Below, in pieces: positions 36,232 to 44,474 of a stretch of 64,000 nt of DNA. Both the position numbers and the translations under genes were made by a program. The notes under the pieces were generated by a model. That model saw nothing but the letters and a program-made list of their open reading frames with translations. It made no database searches and was not told where the DNA came from. Positions within the stretch are counted from its first letter, which is position 1. Every line of letters begins with the position of its first letter. The DNA comes from Microcella frigidaquae (GTDB taxonomy: Bacteria > Actinomycetota > Actinomycetes > Actinomycetales > Microbacteriaceae): contig NZ_JACHBS010000001.1 of NCBI RefSeq assembly GCF_014200395.1, forward strand, positions 1,054,001-1,118,000, written 5' to 3'.

Positions 36232-36309
36232 CTGGGGCCTCGATTCGCGTATTCGTGGGTTGCCAGCCGTTGAGGGCTGGCCTGTCCACCAGGCGAATGG
36301 AGGCCCCAG
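36232..36309 (+). ncRNA. Structured leader of IS110, candidate guide RNA region
   Basis: A 17-bp stem with one mismatch joins 36232-36248 and 36293-36309 (CTGGGGCCTC pairs with GAGGCCCCAG). Inside it are a 7-bp hairpin GCCAGCC/GGCTGGC (36262-36281) and a 4-bp hairpin CCTG/CAGG. The outer right arm includes the GGAGG ribosome binding site and touches the TTG start. IS110-group elements carry a bridge RNA in their 5' non-coding region; this fits, but a simple translation-blocking hairpin is an equal explanation. Confidence 0.5.
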
Positions 36310-37392
36310 TTGAGAATCCAGCGTACGAGCGTCGGTCTGGACGTGCACGCCCGCAGCGTCGTGGGATGCGCGATCGACGAGGACACTGGGGAAGTGATCC
36401 GTCACCGTTTCGGCTACGACCCCGCGGCAGTGCTGGAGTGGGTGCGGAGCCTGCCGCAGCCGGCAGCGGTGACGTATGAGGCCGGGCCGACCGGGTTCGC
36501 TCTGGCCCGCTTGTTCACCGCCGCAGGCATCGAGTGCCTCGTGGCGGCGCCGTCGAAGTTGCAGCGCCCGGTCGGGGAGCGAGTCAAGACCGACGCCAGG
36601 GACGCGATGCATTTGGCAAGACTGCTGCGACTGGGAGAGATCGTCGCGGTTGCCGTGCCCACGATCGAGCAGGAAACCGCACGCGACCTGGTGCGAGCAC
36701 GAGAGGACAATCGGGGTGAGCTGATGGCTGCACGGCATCGGCTCTCGAAGCTGCTGTTGCGCCACGGGATCATCTATGACGGCAAGCAGGCGTGGACCGG
36801 CGCGCATGATGCCTGGCTGCGCCGGCAAAGGTTCGACCATCCCGGACTGCAGGCCGCGTTCGATGCCGACTACGAAGCAGTGCAGCAGGTGCGCGCCCGC
36901 AAAGACCGACTCGACGCGATCATCGAGCAGATGGCCGCGACCAGCAACTACGCGCCCGTGGTGCGACGCCTGGGGTGCTTGCGCGGGATCTCGACCTTGA
37001 CCGGGTTCGGCCTCGCGGTCGAGATCGGCAACTGGGAGCGCTTCACCGGATCCAGCATCGGCGCGTTCGTCGGGCTGGTGCCCTCAGAGCACTCCTCCGG
37101 ACAGTCACGCTCGCAAGGCTCGATCACCAAGACCGGCAACACTCACGCCCGCCGCCTGCTGGTCGAGGCCGCCTGGCATCACCGCAAACCCTATCGGCCC
37201 GGAGCGGTGATGCAGGCCCGGTGGGCTGCCGCGCCCAGCCTCGCCGTGTCCCGCGGCGACGACGGCAACCGGCGCCTGCATCAGAAATGGCAGCACTTCA
37301 CCGCACGCAAGAAGCGGCCCACGATCGCGAACGTCGCCATCGCCCGCGAGCTCGCCGGCTGGTGCTGGTCCCTGGCTGTGATGCCCGACTGA
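36310..37392 (+). CDS. IS110-family transposase
   Basis: A 360-residue DEDD recombinase. The RuvC-like N-terminal domain shows SVGLDVHARSVVGCAID (first Asp), TYEAGPTGFALARLF (Glu) and RVKTDARDAMHLARLL (two Asp). The C-terminal Tnp20 domain has LRGISTLTGFGLAVEIGNW, SIGAFVGLVPSEHSSGQSRS with the conserved Ser, and KTGNTHARRLLVEAAW. Start is TTG 36310, with its ribosome binding site buried in a strong stem. It is full length and probably active. Confidence 0.93.
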   Translation: MRIQRTSVGLDVHARSVVGCAIDEDTGEVIRHRFGYDPAAVLEWVRSLPQPAAVTYEAGPTGFALARLFTAAGIECLVAAPSKLQRPVGERVKTDARDAMHLARLLRLGEIVAVAVPTIEQETARDLVRAREDNRGELMAARHRLSKLLLRHGIIYDGKQAWTGAHDAWLRRQRFDHPGLQAAFDADYEAVQQVRARKDRLDAIIEQMAATSNYAPVVRRLGCLRGISTLTGFGLAVEIGNWERFTGSSIGAFVGLVPSEHSSGQSRSQGSITKTGNTHARRLLVEAAWHHRKPYRPGAVMQARWAAAPSLAVSRGDDGNRRLHQKWQHFTARKKRPTIANVAIARELAGWCWSLAVMPD

Positions 37393-37621
37393 CCTGGGCC
37401 CCCTGACCGGTCGGTTCAGACGGCAGGTGACGGCAGCGCGAGGAGCGACCCGCGGAACAGCTATGAGCAGCCCGCCCGAAGGGCAGGCGACGCTCGATCC
37501 TAGACAAGCGGAACCGCTCCAGCCGAACAGCACGTCCTGCGGTAACCAACCCGCGCATATCAGTCTGACCGCGCGTCGCCCACGACACGCACGACACCCA
37601 CACCGCCCGCGCCGACCACAC

Positions 37622-37661
37622 GAAAGAGCGCCCGAAGCATGATCACTCCGGGCGCTCTTTC
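37622..37661. terminator. 13-bp perfect hairpin at the IS110 3' end
   Basis: GAAAGAGCGCCCG and CGGGCGCTCTTTC (37622-37634 and 37649-37661) pair perfectly around a 14-nt loop. It can end transcription in both directions (T-rich strand on each side is short: CTTTC) and lies near the right end of the IS110 element. Confidence 0.6.
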
Positions 37662-37733
37662 CCCTGCCACTTGACAGGAATCAGTCACATATCAGCTGTA
37701 ACGACCCGGGACGTTGTGAACGTGTGAAGTAGC

Positions 37734-37790
37734 GAAGACCTCCGGAACGATGTGGGTATCTGACAACTCTCATCGAGACCGGAGGTCTTC
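37734..37790 (+). promoter_or_regulatory. Hairpin covering the IS481 transposase ribosome binding site
   Basis: GAAGACCTCCGG (37734-37745) pairs perfectly with CCGGAGGTCTTC (37779-37790). The right arm contains the GGAGG site and ends one base before the GTG start. Transcripts entering from outside would fold this hairpin and hide the site, a known way for IS elements to limit transposase made from read-through RNA. Confidence 0.6.
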
Positions 37791-38399
37791 GTGGTTCACG
37801 CTAATGCCGATCTGACACCGAAAGGGCGTCTGCGTGTCGCTCGCGCCGTCGTCATCGACGGGTGGAGTCTTGCTCGAGTCGGGGAGCGGTTTCAATGCTC
37901 GCCAGCAACAGCGAAGAAGTGGGCCGATCGATATCGAGCAGGCCAGCCGATGACCGACCGCAGCTCGCGACCCCGTCACTCGCCCCGACGCCTCAGTCAG
38001 CGCACGGAGCGACGGATCATTGCGTTGCGATTCACGCGCCGCTGGGATGCGCGTCGGATCGCGTGGCATCTGGGGCTCAACCCCTCGACGGTCGGTCGAG
38101 TGCTGGCCCGCTATCGAATGCCTCGGCTGTCGCACCTGGACCGCAACACCGGCTTGCCGATTCGGAAGCAGCAACCGGTCCGGTTCGAAGCGGCTGCCCC
38201 TGGGGACATCGTCCACGTTGACATCAAGAAGCTCGGTCGTATCCCGGACGGTGGAGGGTGGCATGTTCATGGTCGCGGGTCACCCCAAGACCGTCGTGCC
38301 GGTGCTGCCCGAGATCGCGCCGCACGACGCGGAGCCTCGTCATCGCGCGGCTACACGTTCCTGCATCACGCCGTCGATGGATGCACAAGGTTGGCCTAT
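37791..38399 (+). pseudogene. IS481 transposase, 5' part (split by IS256)
   Basis: The N-terminal about 200 residues of an IS481 transposase: two HTH modules (ARVGERFQCSPATAKKWADR and WDARRIAWHLGLNPSTVGRV) and the first catalytic Asp in APGDIVHVDIKKLGRIPDGG. The frame continues with GYTFLHHAVDGCTRLAY and is then cut at 38399 by IS256. The remainder, in the same phase, resumes at 39803. Excision of IS256 with one copy of the 9-bp duplication would restore the gene. Confidence 0.9.
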
Positions 38400-39802
38400 G
38401 GTGGCGTCCCCTGGGTTGGTGTAGTTTCCCGGCTCGGGTGTCACGTCGTGGACGTGGTGAGCCATCGTGCGATGGTCAGTGAGAACTGTCTAGGAATCTC
38501 ACGGAAGGACACAAACGCACGATGGCTCTTGACCAGTCTGCCCTCCTCGAGCTACTCGGGGAACTGAAACTCACCGATGTGAACGACCGGATCCGGGTCG
38601 CGACCGAGACGCTCTACCAGGAGCTGATCGACGCGGAAGCAGCTGCGTTCATCGGCGCTGCCCCGTTCGAACGCTCCCCGGACCGTACGACGCAGCGCAA
38701 CGGGACCCGGCTGCGGACCCTCACCACCACCGCGGGGGAGCTGGAGTTGCGGATCCCGAAGCTGCGGCAGGGATCGTTTTTCCCGTCGCTGCTGGAACGC
38801 CGCCGCCGGGTCGATCAGGCCCTGTTCGCGGTCGTGATGGAGGCGTACGTCCACGGCGTCTCCACCCGCAAGGTCGACGACCTGGTGAAGGCGCTCGGTG
38901 CCGACACCGGGATCAGCAAGTCGGAGGTGTCGCGGATCTGCAGCAACCTCGACGAGGACGTCGCGGCGTTCCGCGATCGGCCGCTCGCGGACAGCACGTA
39001 CCCGTACGTGTTCCTCGACGCGACCTACTGCAAAGCCCGCGTCGGCCGGCGGGTCGTCTCCCAAGCCGTCGTCGTCGCGGTCGGTGTCGCCGCCGACGGG
39101 CGCAGGGAAGTCCTCGGCTTCGAGGTCGGGGACACCGAATCGCAACCGTTCTGGACCGCGTTCCTTCGCTCGCTGAAGGCCCGCGGGCTGGGCGGAGTGA
39201 AGCTGGTGATCTCCGACGCGCACACCGGGCTGATCGCGGCGATCGACACCGTCTTCCAAGGCTCGTCATGGCAGCGGTGTCGGGTCCACTTCATGCGCAA
39301 CGTGCTTGCCAACGTCCCCAAGACCGCTGGGCCGATGGTCGCGTCGATCATCCGCACGATCTTCGCCCAGCCAGACACCGAGCACGTGTTCACCCAATTC
39401 CACGAAGTCGTCCGCATGCTCTCGAGGTCGCACCCGAAGATCGCCGGCATGCTCGAGGACGCGCAGAACGACATCCTCGCGTTCTGTCAGTTTCCCGCCA
39501 CACACTGGCGGCAGATCTGGTCCACGAACCCGCTCGAGCGGGTCAACAAGGAGATCAAACGCCGCACCGACGTCGTCGGCACATTCCCCAACCCCGCCGC
39601 GTTGCTGCGCCTGGCCGGACACGTCCTGATCGAGCAACACGACGAATGGGACGGCGCTGACCGCCGCTACTTCAGCGAGCACTCCATGAAGCTCCTGAAC
39701 GTCACCGAAGAGGAGGTCGCGATCCCGGAACTCGCTGCGGCATAATCACAACAGCTGACCCGCACGGTGTTGAGAAACTCCACCACTCAGCGGGACGTCA
39801 CC
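38400..39802 (+). mobile_element. Complete IS256-family insertion sequence
   Basis: A 1403-bp element with imperfect inverted ends (GGTGGCGTCCCCTGGGTTGG at 38400; complement of the right end reads GGTGACGTCCCGCTGAGTGG) flanked by the 9-bp direct repeat TTGGCCTAT at 38391-38399 and 39803-39811. The duplication size is normal for IS256. It carries one intact transposase gene. Confidence 0.95.
38522..39745 (+). CDS. IS256-family transposase
   Basis: A full-length 407-residue mutator-type transposase. Catalytic residues are visible in YPYVFLDATYCKARVG (Asp), VKLVISDAHTGLIAAI (Asp) and STNPLERVNKEIKRRTDVVG (Glu), with the SWQRCRVHFMRNVLANVP block between. The N-terminal DNA-binding part and the C-terminal FPNPAALLRLAGHVLIEQHD are intact. 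ATG 38522 follows GGAAGGAC. Likely active, since ends and target duplication are preserved. Confidence 0.95.
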   Translation: MALDQSALLELLGELKLTDVNDRIRVATETLYQELIDAEAAAFIGAAPFERSPDRTTQRNGTRLRTLTTTAGELELRIPKLRQGSFFPSLLERRRRVDQALFAVVMEAYVHGVSTRKVDDLVKALGADTGISKSEVSRICSNLDEDVAAFRDRPLADSTYPYVFLDATYCKARVGRRVVSQAVVVAVGVAADGRREVLGFEVGDTESQPFWTAFLRSLKARGLGGVKLVISDAHTGLIAAIDTVFQGSSWQRCRVHFMRNVLANVPKTAGPMVASIIRTIFAQPDTEHVFTQFHEVVRMLSRSHPKIAGMLEDAQNDILAFCQFPATHWRQIWSTNPLERVNKEIKRRTDVVGTFPNPAALLRLAGHVLIEQHDEWDGADRRYFSEHSMKLLNVTEEEVAIPELAAA

Positions 39803-40201
39803 TTGGCCTATTCCGAAGAACTTCCGGATGAGCGCAAAGAGACCGCGGCCGCGTTCTGGGTTCGTGCTCGCCAGTTCTTCGCCGATGCCGGCTTCGAGGT
39901 CAAGGCGGTCATGACCGATAACGGCGCCTGCTACCGATCCCGTGACTTCGCCGCCGCTGTCGGACAGGCCCGACACATCCGCACCCGCCCCTATCGACCG
40001 CAAACCAACGGCAAGGTCGAGCGCTTCAACCGCACACTGGCCGCCGAATGGGCTTACGCAGCGAACTACACCTCCAACGAGGCCCGATCAGCGACCTACG
40101 CTGACTGGCTCGAGGAATACAATCGCCGACGACCCCACAGCGCCCTCGACGGTCACACGCCCGCTTGCCGCGTTCACAACCTCACGGGTCGTTACACCTA
40201 G
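39803..40201 (+). pseudogene. IS481 transposase, 3' part
   Basis: The C-terminal part of the split IS481 transposase resumes at the second copy of TTGGCCTAT and encodes SEELPDERKETAAAFW, MTDNGACYRSRDF with the second Asp, and PYRPQTNGKVERFNRTLAAE with the catalytic Glu, then HSALDGHTPACRV. The stop TAG at 40199-40201 is just beyond the element's inverted repeat, so the last codons come from or depend on flanking DNA. Confidence 0.88.
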
Positions 40202-40289
40202 CGCTCGGCGGCTAATGGCCGGCGGCTAGTGACCGGCGGTCGGCCCTCAGCAGCCACCGGTCAGCGACGGCTGGTGCCTGGCCACGCGC

Positions 40290-40460
40290 TCAGTAGTGCG
40301 GCGGCTTCTCCGCGCGGAGGCGGTCGTCGTTCTCGTCCAGGCGGTGGCGCGCCGGCTCCGGCACGGGCGCCTCGTACGACCCCGGCGGAGGCGATGTCGT
40401 GACGCGGCGCCGAGTGCGTCGTCGCGCGGGCACCGGCGGCTCCGCATCCTGATCAGTCAC
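40290..40460 (-). CDS. Small 56-aa conserved-type protein
   Basis: A 56-residue basic-acidic protein from GTG 40460: MTDQDAEPPVPARRRTRRR at the N-terminus, a Pro-rich middle (TTSPPPGSYEAPVPEPARH) and a C-terminal LDENDDRLRAEKPPHY. The terminal ENDDRLRAEKPPHY pattern looks like a short conserved tail seen on small actinobacterial proteins beside this helicase-like gene. No domain is recognised. It is downstream of the large helicase-fold gene, separated by the 89-bp palindromic element. Confidence 0.6.
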   Translation of the reverse strand: MTDQDAEPPVPARRRTRRRVTTSPPPGSYEAPVPEPARHRLDENDDRLRAEKPPHY

Positions 40461-40489
40461 GCGACAACGCTACCCACCCGCCCCTGCGC

Positions 40490-40578
40490 TGCCACACATC
40501 ACGGACTTTCGGCCGGATCCATCGCGCGGCACGCCGGAACCGGGCCCGTCGCTCGGCACGACTCCGTGATTCGTGACA
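40490..40578. repeat. 89-bp palindromic intergenic element, copy A
   Basis: Arms TGCCACACATCACGGA (40490-40505) and TCCGTGATTCGTGACA (40563-40578) are inverted repeats with three mismatches, separated by 57 bp beginning CTTTCGG. Copy B at 50259-50347 has the same total length, the same arm consensus and the TTTCGG start of its interior. It lies between the 56-aa gene and the end of the helicase-like gene. Confidence 0.8.
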
Positions 40579-40608
40579 CGGGGGCGGAGCACTGTCGACG
40601 AGTGCGGC

Positions 40609-43600
40609 TCAGCGGAGGATCGAGAGCTCGTCGGTCGCCTGCTCAGCCATCGCGGAGCGCGGGGCGCCCGCGGGCGCGGTCGGTGCAGCGGGCGCTCCCG
40701 GCACGCCGCCGACGAGAGCGAGGATGCGGTCGGCAACGGCCTCCGGGTCGCTGAACAGCTCGAACACGTGAACGCGCGCGTAGTGCCAGCCGAGGCGGCG
40801 CAGCAGGTCGGGCCGCAGCCGCAGCGACTCGCGCAGGCTGAGGTGGCCGAGCGCGGCGTCCGTCTCGACGGCGACGCAGTAGCCGCCGCGGCTCGCCACC
40901 AGGGGCAGCTTGCCGCGGTGCCCGAGCGCGACGGTGAGGCCGCGGGCTTCGAGCCGGCGGGCGAGGTCGATGAGCATCGGGTCGCTGTCGTCGGGCAGCT
41001 CGACCGCCGCGCGCCGCGCCTCGATGTCGGAGAGCAGCTCGGCGAGCGCGCGGGCACCGTGCGTCAGACGGTCGTCGTCGAGGTCGGCCGGGCGCAGGCA
41101 GCTGACGATGCGCAGCGAGCGGCGGGCGCGGGTCATCGCGACGGCGAGCAGGCGGTCGCCGCCCGGTCGGCCCAGCGAGCCGAGCTCGCTGAGCACGCGA
41201 CCGTGCGGGGTGCGGCCGTAGCCGATCGAGAAGATGACGCGGTCGCGCGACTGCGCCACCGACTGCTCGATGGTGAGCACGGCGAACGGCTCCGGGCGGT
41301 CGCCGAGCAGCACGTCGTGCAGGTCGGGGCGGTGCACGAGCGCCTCGAGCACCGCGGTGTGCACCCGCGCGGCGTGCTTGGCGCTCGCGGTGACCACCAT
41401 GAGCGACTCCTGCGGGCGCGCGGTGGCGTGCTCGATGACGAGCTCGACGGCCCGCCGCACCTCGACGTCGACGCTCTCGATGGCGCCCGAGTCGTCGTCA
41501 GGCATGCCATGGCCGTCGGCGAGGTAGTCGACCGCGATCGACGGATGCCCGAGGAAGGACCCGGCCCACGGCAGCGACTCGATGCGACCGGCGTAGAAGC
41601 GGCGGTTCACGAGCTCCGCGAGGTCTTCGCCACCGGCGCGGTACGAGCGTGTGAGCGACAGCGCCGGCAGCAGCTCGCTGAGCTGGAACAGGGCGCTGGA
41701 GGCGTGACGGGCATCCACGTCGGCGTCGTCGACGCGCTCGCCGACGGCGATCGCGAACGGCGCGGGAGCCTGCGTGACCGGGTCGCCCACGGCGACCACC
41801 TGGCGGGCCCGGCGGATCGCCCCGGTGGCCTCGGCGACGGTGATCGCACCGGCATCGAGCAGCAGCACGGTGTCGAAGGCCAGGCGGTCGCTCACCTGGT
41901 GCACGTCGTACGGCGACGCCAGCCAGATCGGCGCCAGCGGGCGGCTCAGGTGCGGCGCCTGCTGCTGCAGGGTCTCGCTCGTGATCGTGCCCGCGCGCAG
42001 CATGGCGCGCAGGGCGGCGGCCTCGTCGGGCCAGTCGGTGATGCCGATCGACCAGTTCTCGGCCAGCTGCCACGCGAGCAGCTGCGCGCTGCCGGCAGCG
42101 TGCGCCTCGTCGACGAGCCGGAAGTCGGCCTCGAGGCGCTCGAGCACGTCGGGGGCGGCGGCGAGCAGGGCGCGGTCGTGCTGCAGCAGGCTCTCGAGCG
42201 CCGAGCGCCACCAGGCGAGCTCGAGCTCGGCGGCCACCTGGTCGTGGGGCACGTGGCGGGCGGCGAGGTCGCTGAGGAGCGGCCCGACATCCCACTGCTC
42301 GAGGCGCTGCATGAGCGCCGTGCGCTCCTGCAGGTTGTTGAGCACGTCGCTCTCGGCGGCCAGGCCCTCGAGCAGCGCGTGCAGCTCGGCGAGCGGCCGG
42401 TGGGCCAGCTGCCGCTCGCGGCTGTCGTGGCCGAGCGGACCGTCGAGGGCGGCGAGATCCTGCTCGACCTGCTGCAGAGCGACCGCGACGTCGGCGATGC
42501 CGACCGGCACCGACGGTGTCAGACCGCTGGGCGCGAACCGCTGCCACAGCACCCGCTGCTGCTGGATGCGCACCAGAGCCTCGTGCAGGTCGGGCACGCT
42601 CACCCCGGGGCGCAGATACTCCTTCGCCAGCCCCTTCAAGCGGCGGCGGGTCGCGGCGGGCATGGTGCTCGACTCGCGGCGCGGCGCGGTCGCCGCGATC
42701 AGCTCGCTCAGCGACCGGTCGAAGACGGCGGGCTGGAACTTGTCGAGCGTGTCGCGCAGGTCGGTGAGCAGACGCACGGCGACGCCCAGCTCGGCGATGG
42801 TCTCGAACGGGCGCATCGGCGTGGCCGCGATGAGCGCGCGCCCGCGCTCCACCAGGCGCGGCACGAGCTCGTGGTGCAGGCGGCGGGCGAGCAGCTGCGA
42901 CTGGGCGGCCTCCTCGGCGGTGCGGAAGCGGGCGCCGTACCAGGGCGAGTCGCCCGGGCCGTAGCTGAACTGGCCGAGCTCGGCGGCCTGCACCATGGCC
43001 TCGGCCGCCTCGCGGCGGTCGGCGGCGAGCAGCTCGACGGCCGCGCGGCTCAGGCGGGCGCGGGTCGTCGGCGGGGTCGGGAGCAGCTGCAGGCGGCTGA
43101 GCTCGCCGATGCAGTCGAGCACGCTGATGCCCAGGTCGGGGTCGGGCGCCGTGAGGGCATCCCGGTAGTCGATGAGCACGGTGCGGAGGCGGACGAGCGC
43201 GTCGTTGACGTCGGCCACGCGCGGGCGCTCGGCCTTCTCGTTGCGGCTGATCGCCCGGATCAGGTCGCGGCGCAGGGCGGCCGGCGTCACGGCGATGCCA
43301 CCCAGCCCGATGTCGTTCAGGCGGCGGGCGATGGCGCGCAGCGTGGCCCGACGGGGGCTGACGACGAGCACGCGCTTGTTCTGCGCGACGAGGGCGCCGA
43401 GCGCGTTGACCATCGTCTGCGTCGCGCCCGTGCCGGGAAGCGTCTTCACGACGAGCGAGTTGCCGGCGGCGATGCTCGCGATCACCGACTCCTGCTCGGC
43501 GTCGGCGTCGAGCAGCAGCAGGTCGGTCTCGGGCGGGCGGCGATCGGCCGGCACCGGGGCGACCTCGGTGGCACTCTCGGTCACCGCCCAGCGGGCGCTC

Positions 43601-44388
43601 GTGTTGCCGGCGAGGGCGTCGAGCACCGGGTGCGCGAGATCGTGGGCGTCGGCGACGAGCTGCGGGCCGACCTCGGCGAAGCAGCTCACCACGAGCCGTG
43701 CGGTGATCGTGAAGCCCTCGAGGTGGGCGGTCAGGCCGCGCAGCCGGTCGAGCGGCGGGTTCGGCTTGAACGCCTCGCCGTCGTGAGCGAGGGCGACGAA
43801 CGCGGTCTCGTCGAGGTGCAGCTGGAACTGCTCGGCGAGCGCGCGCACCAGCGCCGGGTTGACCCGCACCGCGCCGGTGAGCGTCAGCTCGACATCCCGC
43901 CCCCGACGGCGCAGCCGCAGCGGGCGCAGCAGGAGAGGCGCGCAGTAGTCGACGCCGGAGCGGTGCCACGAGACCAGGCCGATGCCGAGGTGCACGGCGT
44001 CGATGCCGCGCACGCTGGCGAGCTCGACGCCGGCGTCGGCGATGCGCTCGGCGGCGACGCGAGCCTGCCGCAGGGCGAGGTCGTCGCGCACGAGGTTGCT
44101 GAGCAGGGTGGGGCTGCCGGCGATGAAGCGGGCGAGGCCGCCGGGGTGGCTGGTGCCGAGCTCGATGCGGCCGCGCGGGTCGTCGTCGAAGTGCAGCAGG
44201 GTGCTGACGCCGCCGACGCGGGCGAGCTCGTCGCGCCAGCGCTGCCAGATCGGCTCTGCGATGTTCATGGGCGCGACCCGCGGGTCGTCGAAGCGCACCG
44301 ACGACGGCAAGAGGGGATTGACCCCGCTCGTCGCGGTCGCCAGGGGCTCGACGTCGTCATGATCGTCGTATCGGTCGGCACGCCACAC
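40609..44388 (-). CDS. Large SF1-helicase-fold protein with degenerate ATPase motifs and nuclease-like C-terminus
   Basis: A 1259-residue protein with the layout of UPF1/DNA2-type SF1 helicases. An N-terminal DUF4011-like domain leads to motif Ia, but the P-loop reads TLPGTGATQT: residue 322 is Ala where the Walker A Lys should be. Motif II reads LLLDAGAIT, with Ala846 in place of the catalytic Glu. Later motifs remain (VAVGDPVTQ, then AMTRARRSLRIV). The last about 120 residues (AVETDAALGHLSLRESLRLR, then LLRRLGW and VHVFELFSDPE) resemble the Vsr/DUF559-type nuclease fold without a clear catalytic set. The fold is kept but ATP hydrolysis is doubtful. Start is GTG, divergent from a coiled-coil membrane protein. 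Confidence 0.85.
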   Translation of the reverse strand: MWRADRYDDHDDVEPLATATSGVNPLLPSSVRFDDPRVAPMNIAEPIWQRWRDELARVGGVSTLLHFDDDPRGRIELGTSHPGGLARFIAGSPTLLSNLVRDDLALRQARVAAERIADAGVELASVRGIDAVHLGIGLVSWHRSGVDYCAPLLLRPLRLRRRGRDVELTLTGAVRVNPALVRALAEQFQLHLDETAFVALAHDGEAFKPNPPLDRLRGLTAHLEGFTITARLVVSCFAEVGPQLVADAHDLAHPVLDALAGNTSARWAVTESATEVAPVPADRRPPETDLLLLDADAEQESVIASIAAGNSLVVKTLPGTGATQTMVNALGALVAQNKRVLVVSPRRATLRAIARRLNDIGLGGIAVTPAALRRDLIRAISRNEKAERPRVADVNDALVRLRTVLIDYRDALTAPDPDLGISVLDCIGELSRLQLLPTPPTTRARLSRAAVELLAADRREAAEAMVQAAELGQFSYGPGDSPWYGARFRTAEEAAQSQLLARRLHHELVPRLVERGRALIAATPMRPFETIAELGVAVRLLTDLRDTLDKFQPAVFDRSLSELIAATAPRRESSTMPAATRRRLKGLAKEYLRPGVSVPDLHEALVRIQQQRVLWQRFAPSGLTPSVPVGIADVAVALQQVEQDLAALDGPLGHDSRERQLAHRPLAELHALLEGLAAESDVLNNLQERTALMQRLEQWDVGPLLSDLAARHVPHDQVAAELELAWWRSALESLLQHDRALLAAAPDVLERLEADFRLVDEAHAAGSAQLLAWQLAENWSIGITDWPDEAAALRAMLRAGTITSETLQQQAPHLSRPLAPIWLASPYDVHQVSDRLAFDTVLLLDAGAITVAEATGAIRRARQVVAVGDPVTQAPAPFAIAVGERVDDADVDARHASSALFQLSELLPALSLTRSYRAGGEDLAELVNRRFYAGRIESLPWAGSFLGHPSIAVDYLADGHGMPDDDSGAIESVDVEVRRAVELVIEHATARPQESLMVVTASAKHAARVHTAVLEALVHRPDLHDVLLGDRPEPFAVLTIEQSVAQSRDRVIFSIGYGRTPHGRVLSELGSLGRPGGDRLLAVAMTRARRSLRIVSCLRPADLDDDRLTHGARALAELLSDIEARRAAVELPDDSDPMLIDLARRLEARGLTVALGHRGKLPLVASRGGYCVAVETDAALGHLSLRESLRLRPDLLRRLGWHYARVHVFELFSDPEAVADRILALVGGVPGAPAAPTAPAGAPRSAMAEQATDELSILR

Positions 44389-44474
44389 GCCGTCACCCTA
44401 CGGCGGGTGGGCCGGATTTCTGGGGATTTCCGCCGGTCTGCCCTCGATCCAGGCCGCAACTCTAGACTTCGGTC

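Larger units (their letters stand above)
36201..37680 (+). mobile_element. IS110-family insertion sequence (boundaries approximate)
   Basis: A complete IS110-type transposase gene is flanked by a structured 5' region (36201-36309) and a 3' non-coding region of about 290 bp that ends with a strong hairpin and a TTGACAGGAATC-like stretch. IS110 elements lack long terminal inverted repeats and often give no target duplication, so the ends are estimates from the neighbouring mscL stop and IS481 terminus. Confidence 0.7.
37697..40196 (+). mobile_element. IS481-family element interrupted by IS256
   Basis: Terminal inverted repeats TGTAACGACCCG (37697-37708) and its complement (40185-40196) bound an IS481-type element. 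Its transposase gene is split by a complete IS256 element with a 9-bp target duplication. Without the inserted element the IS481 copy would be about 1.09 kb, normal for the family. The transposase stop codon lies 3-5 bp outside the right terminus. Confidence 0.85.
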
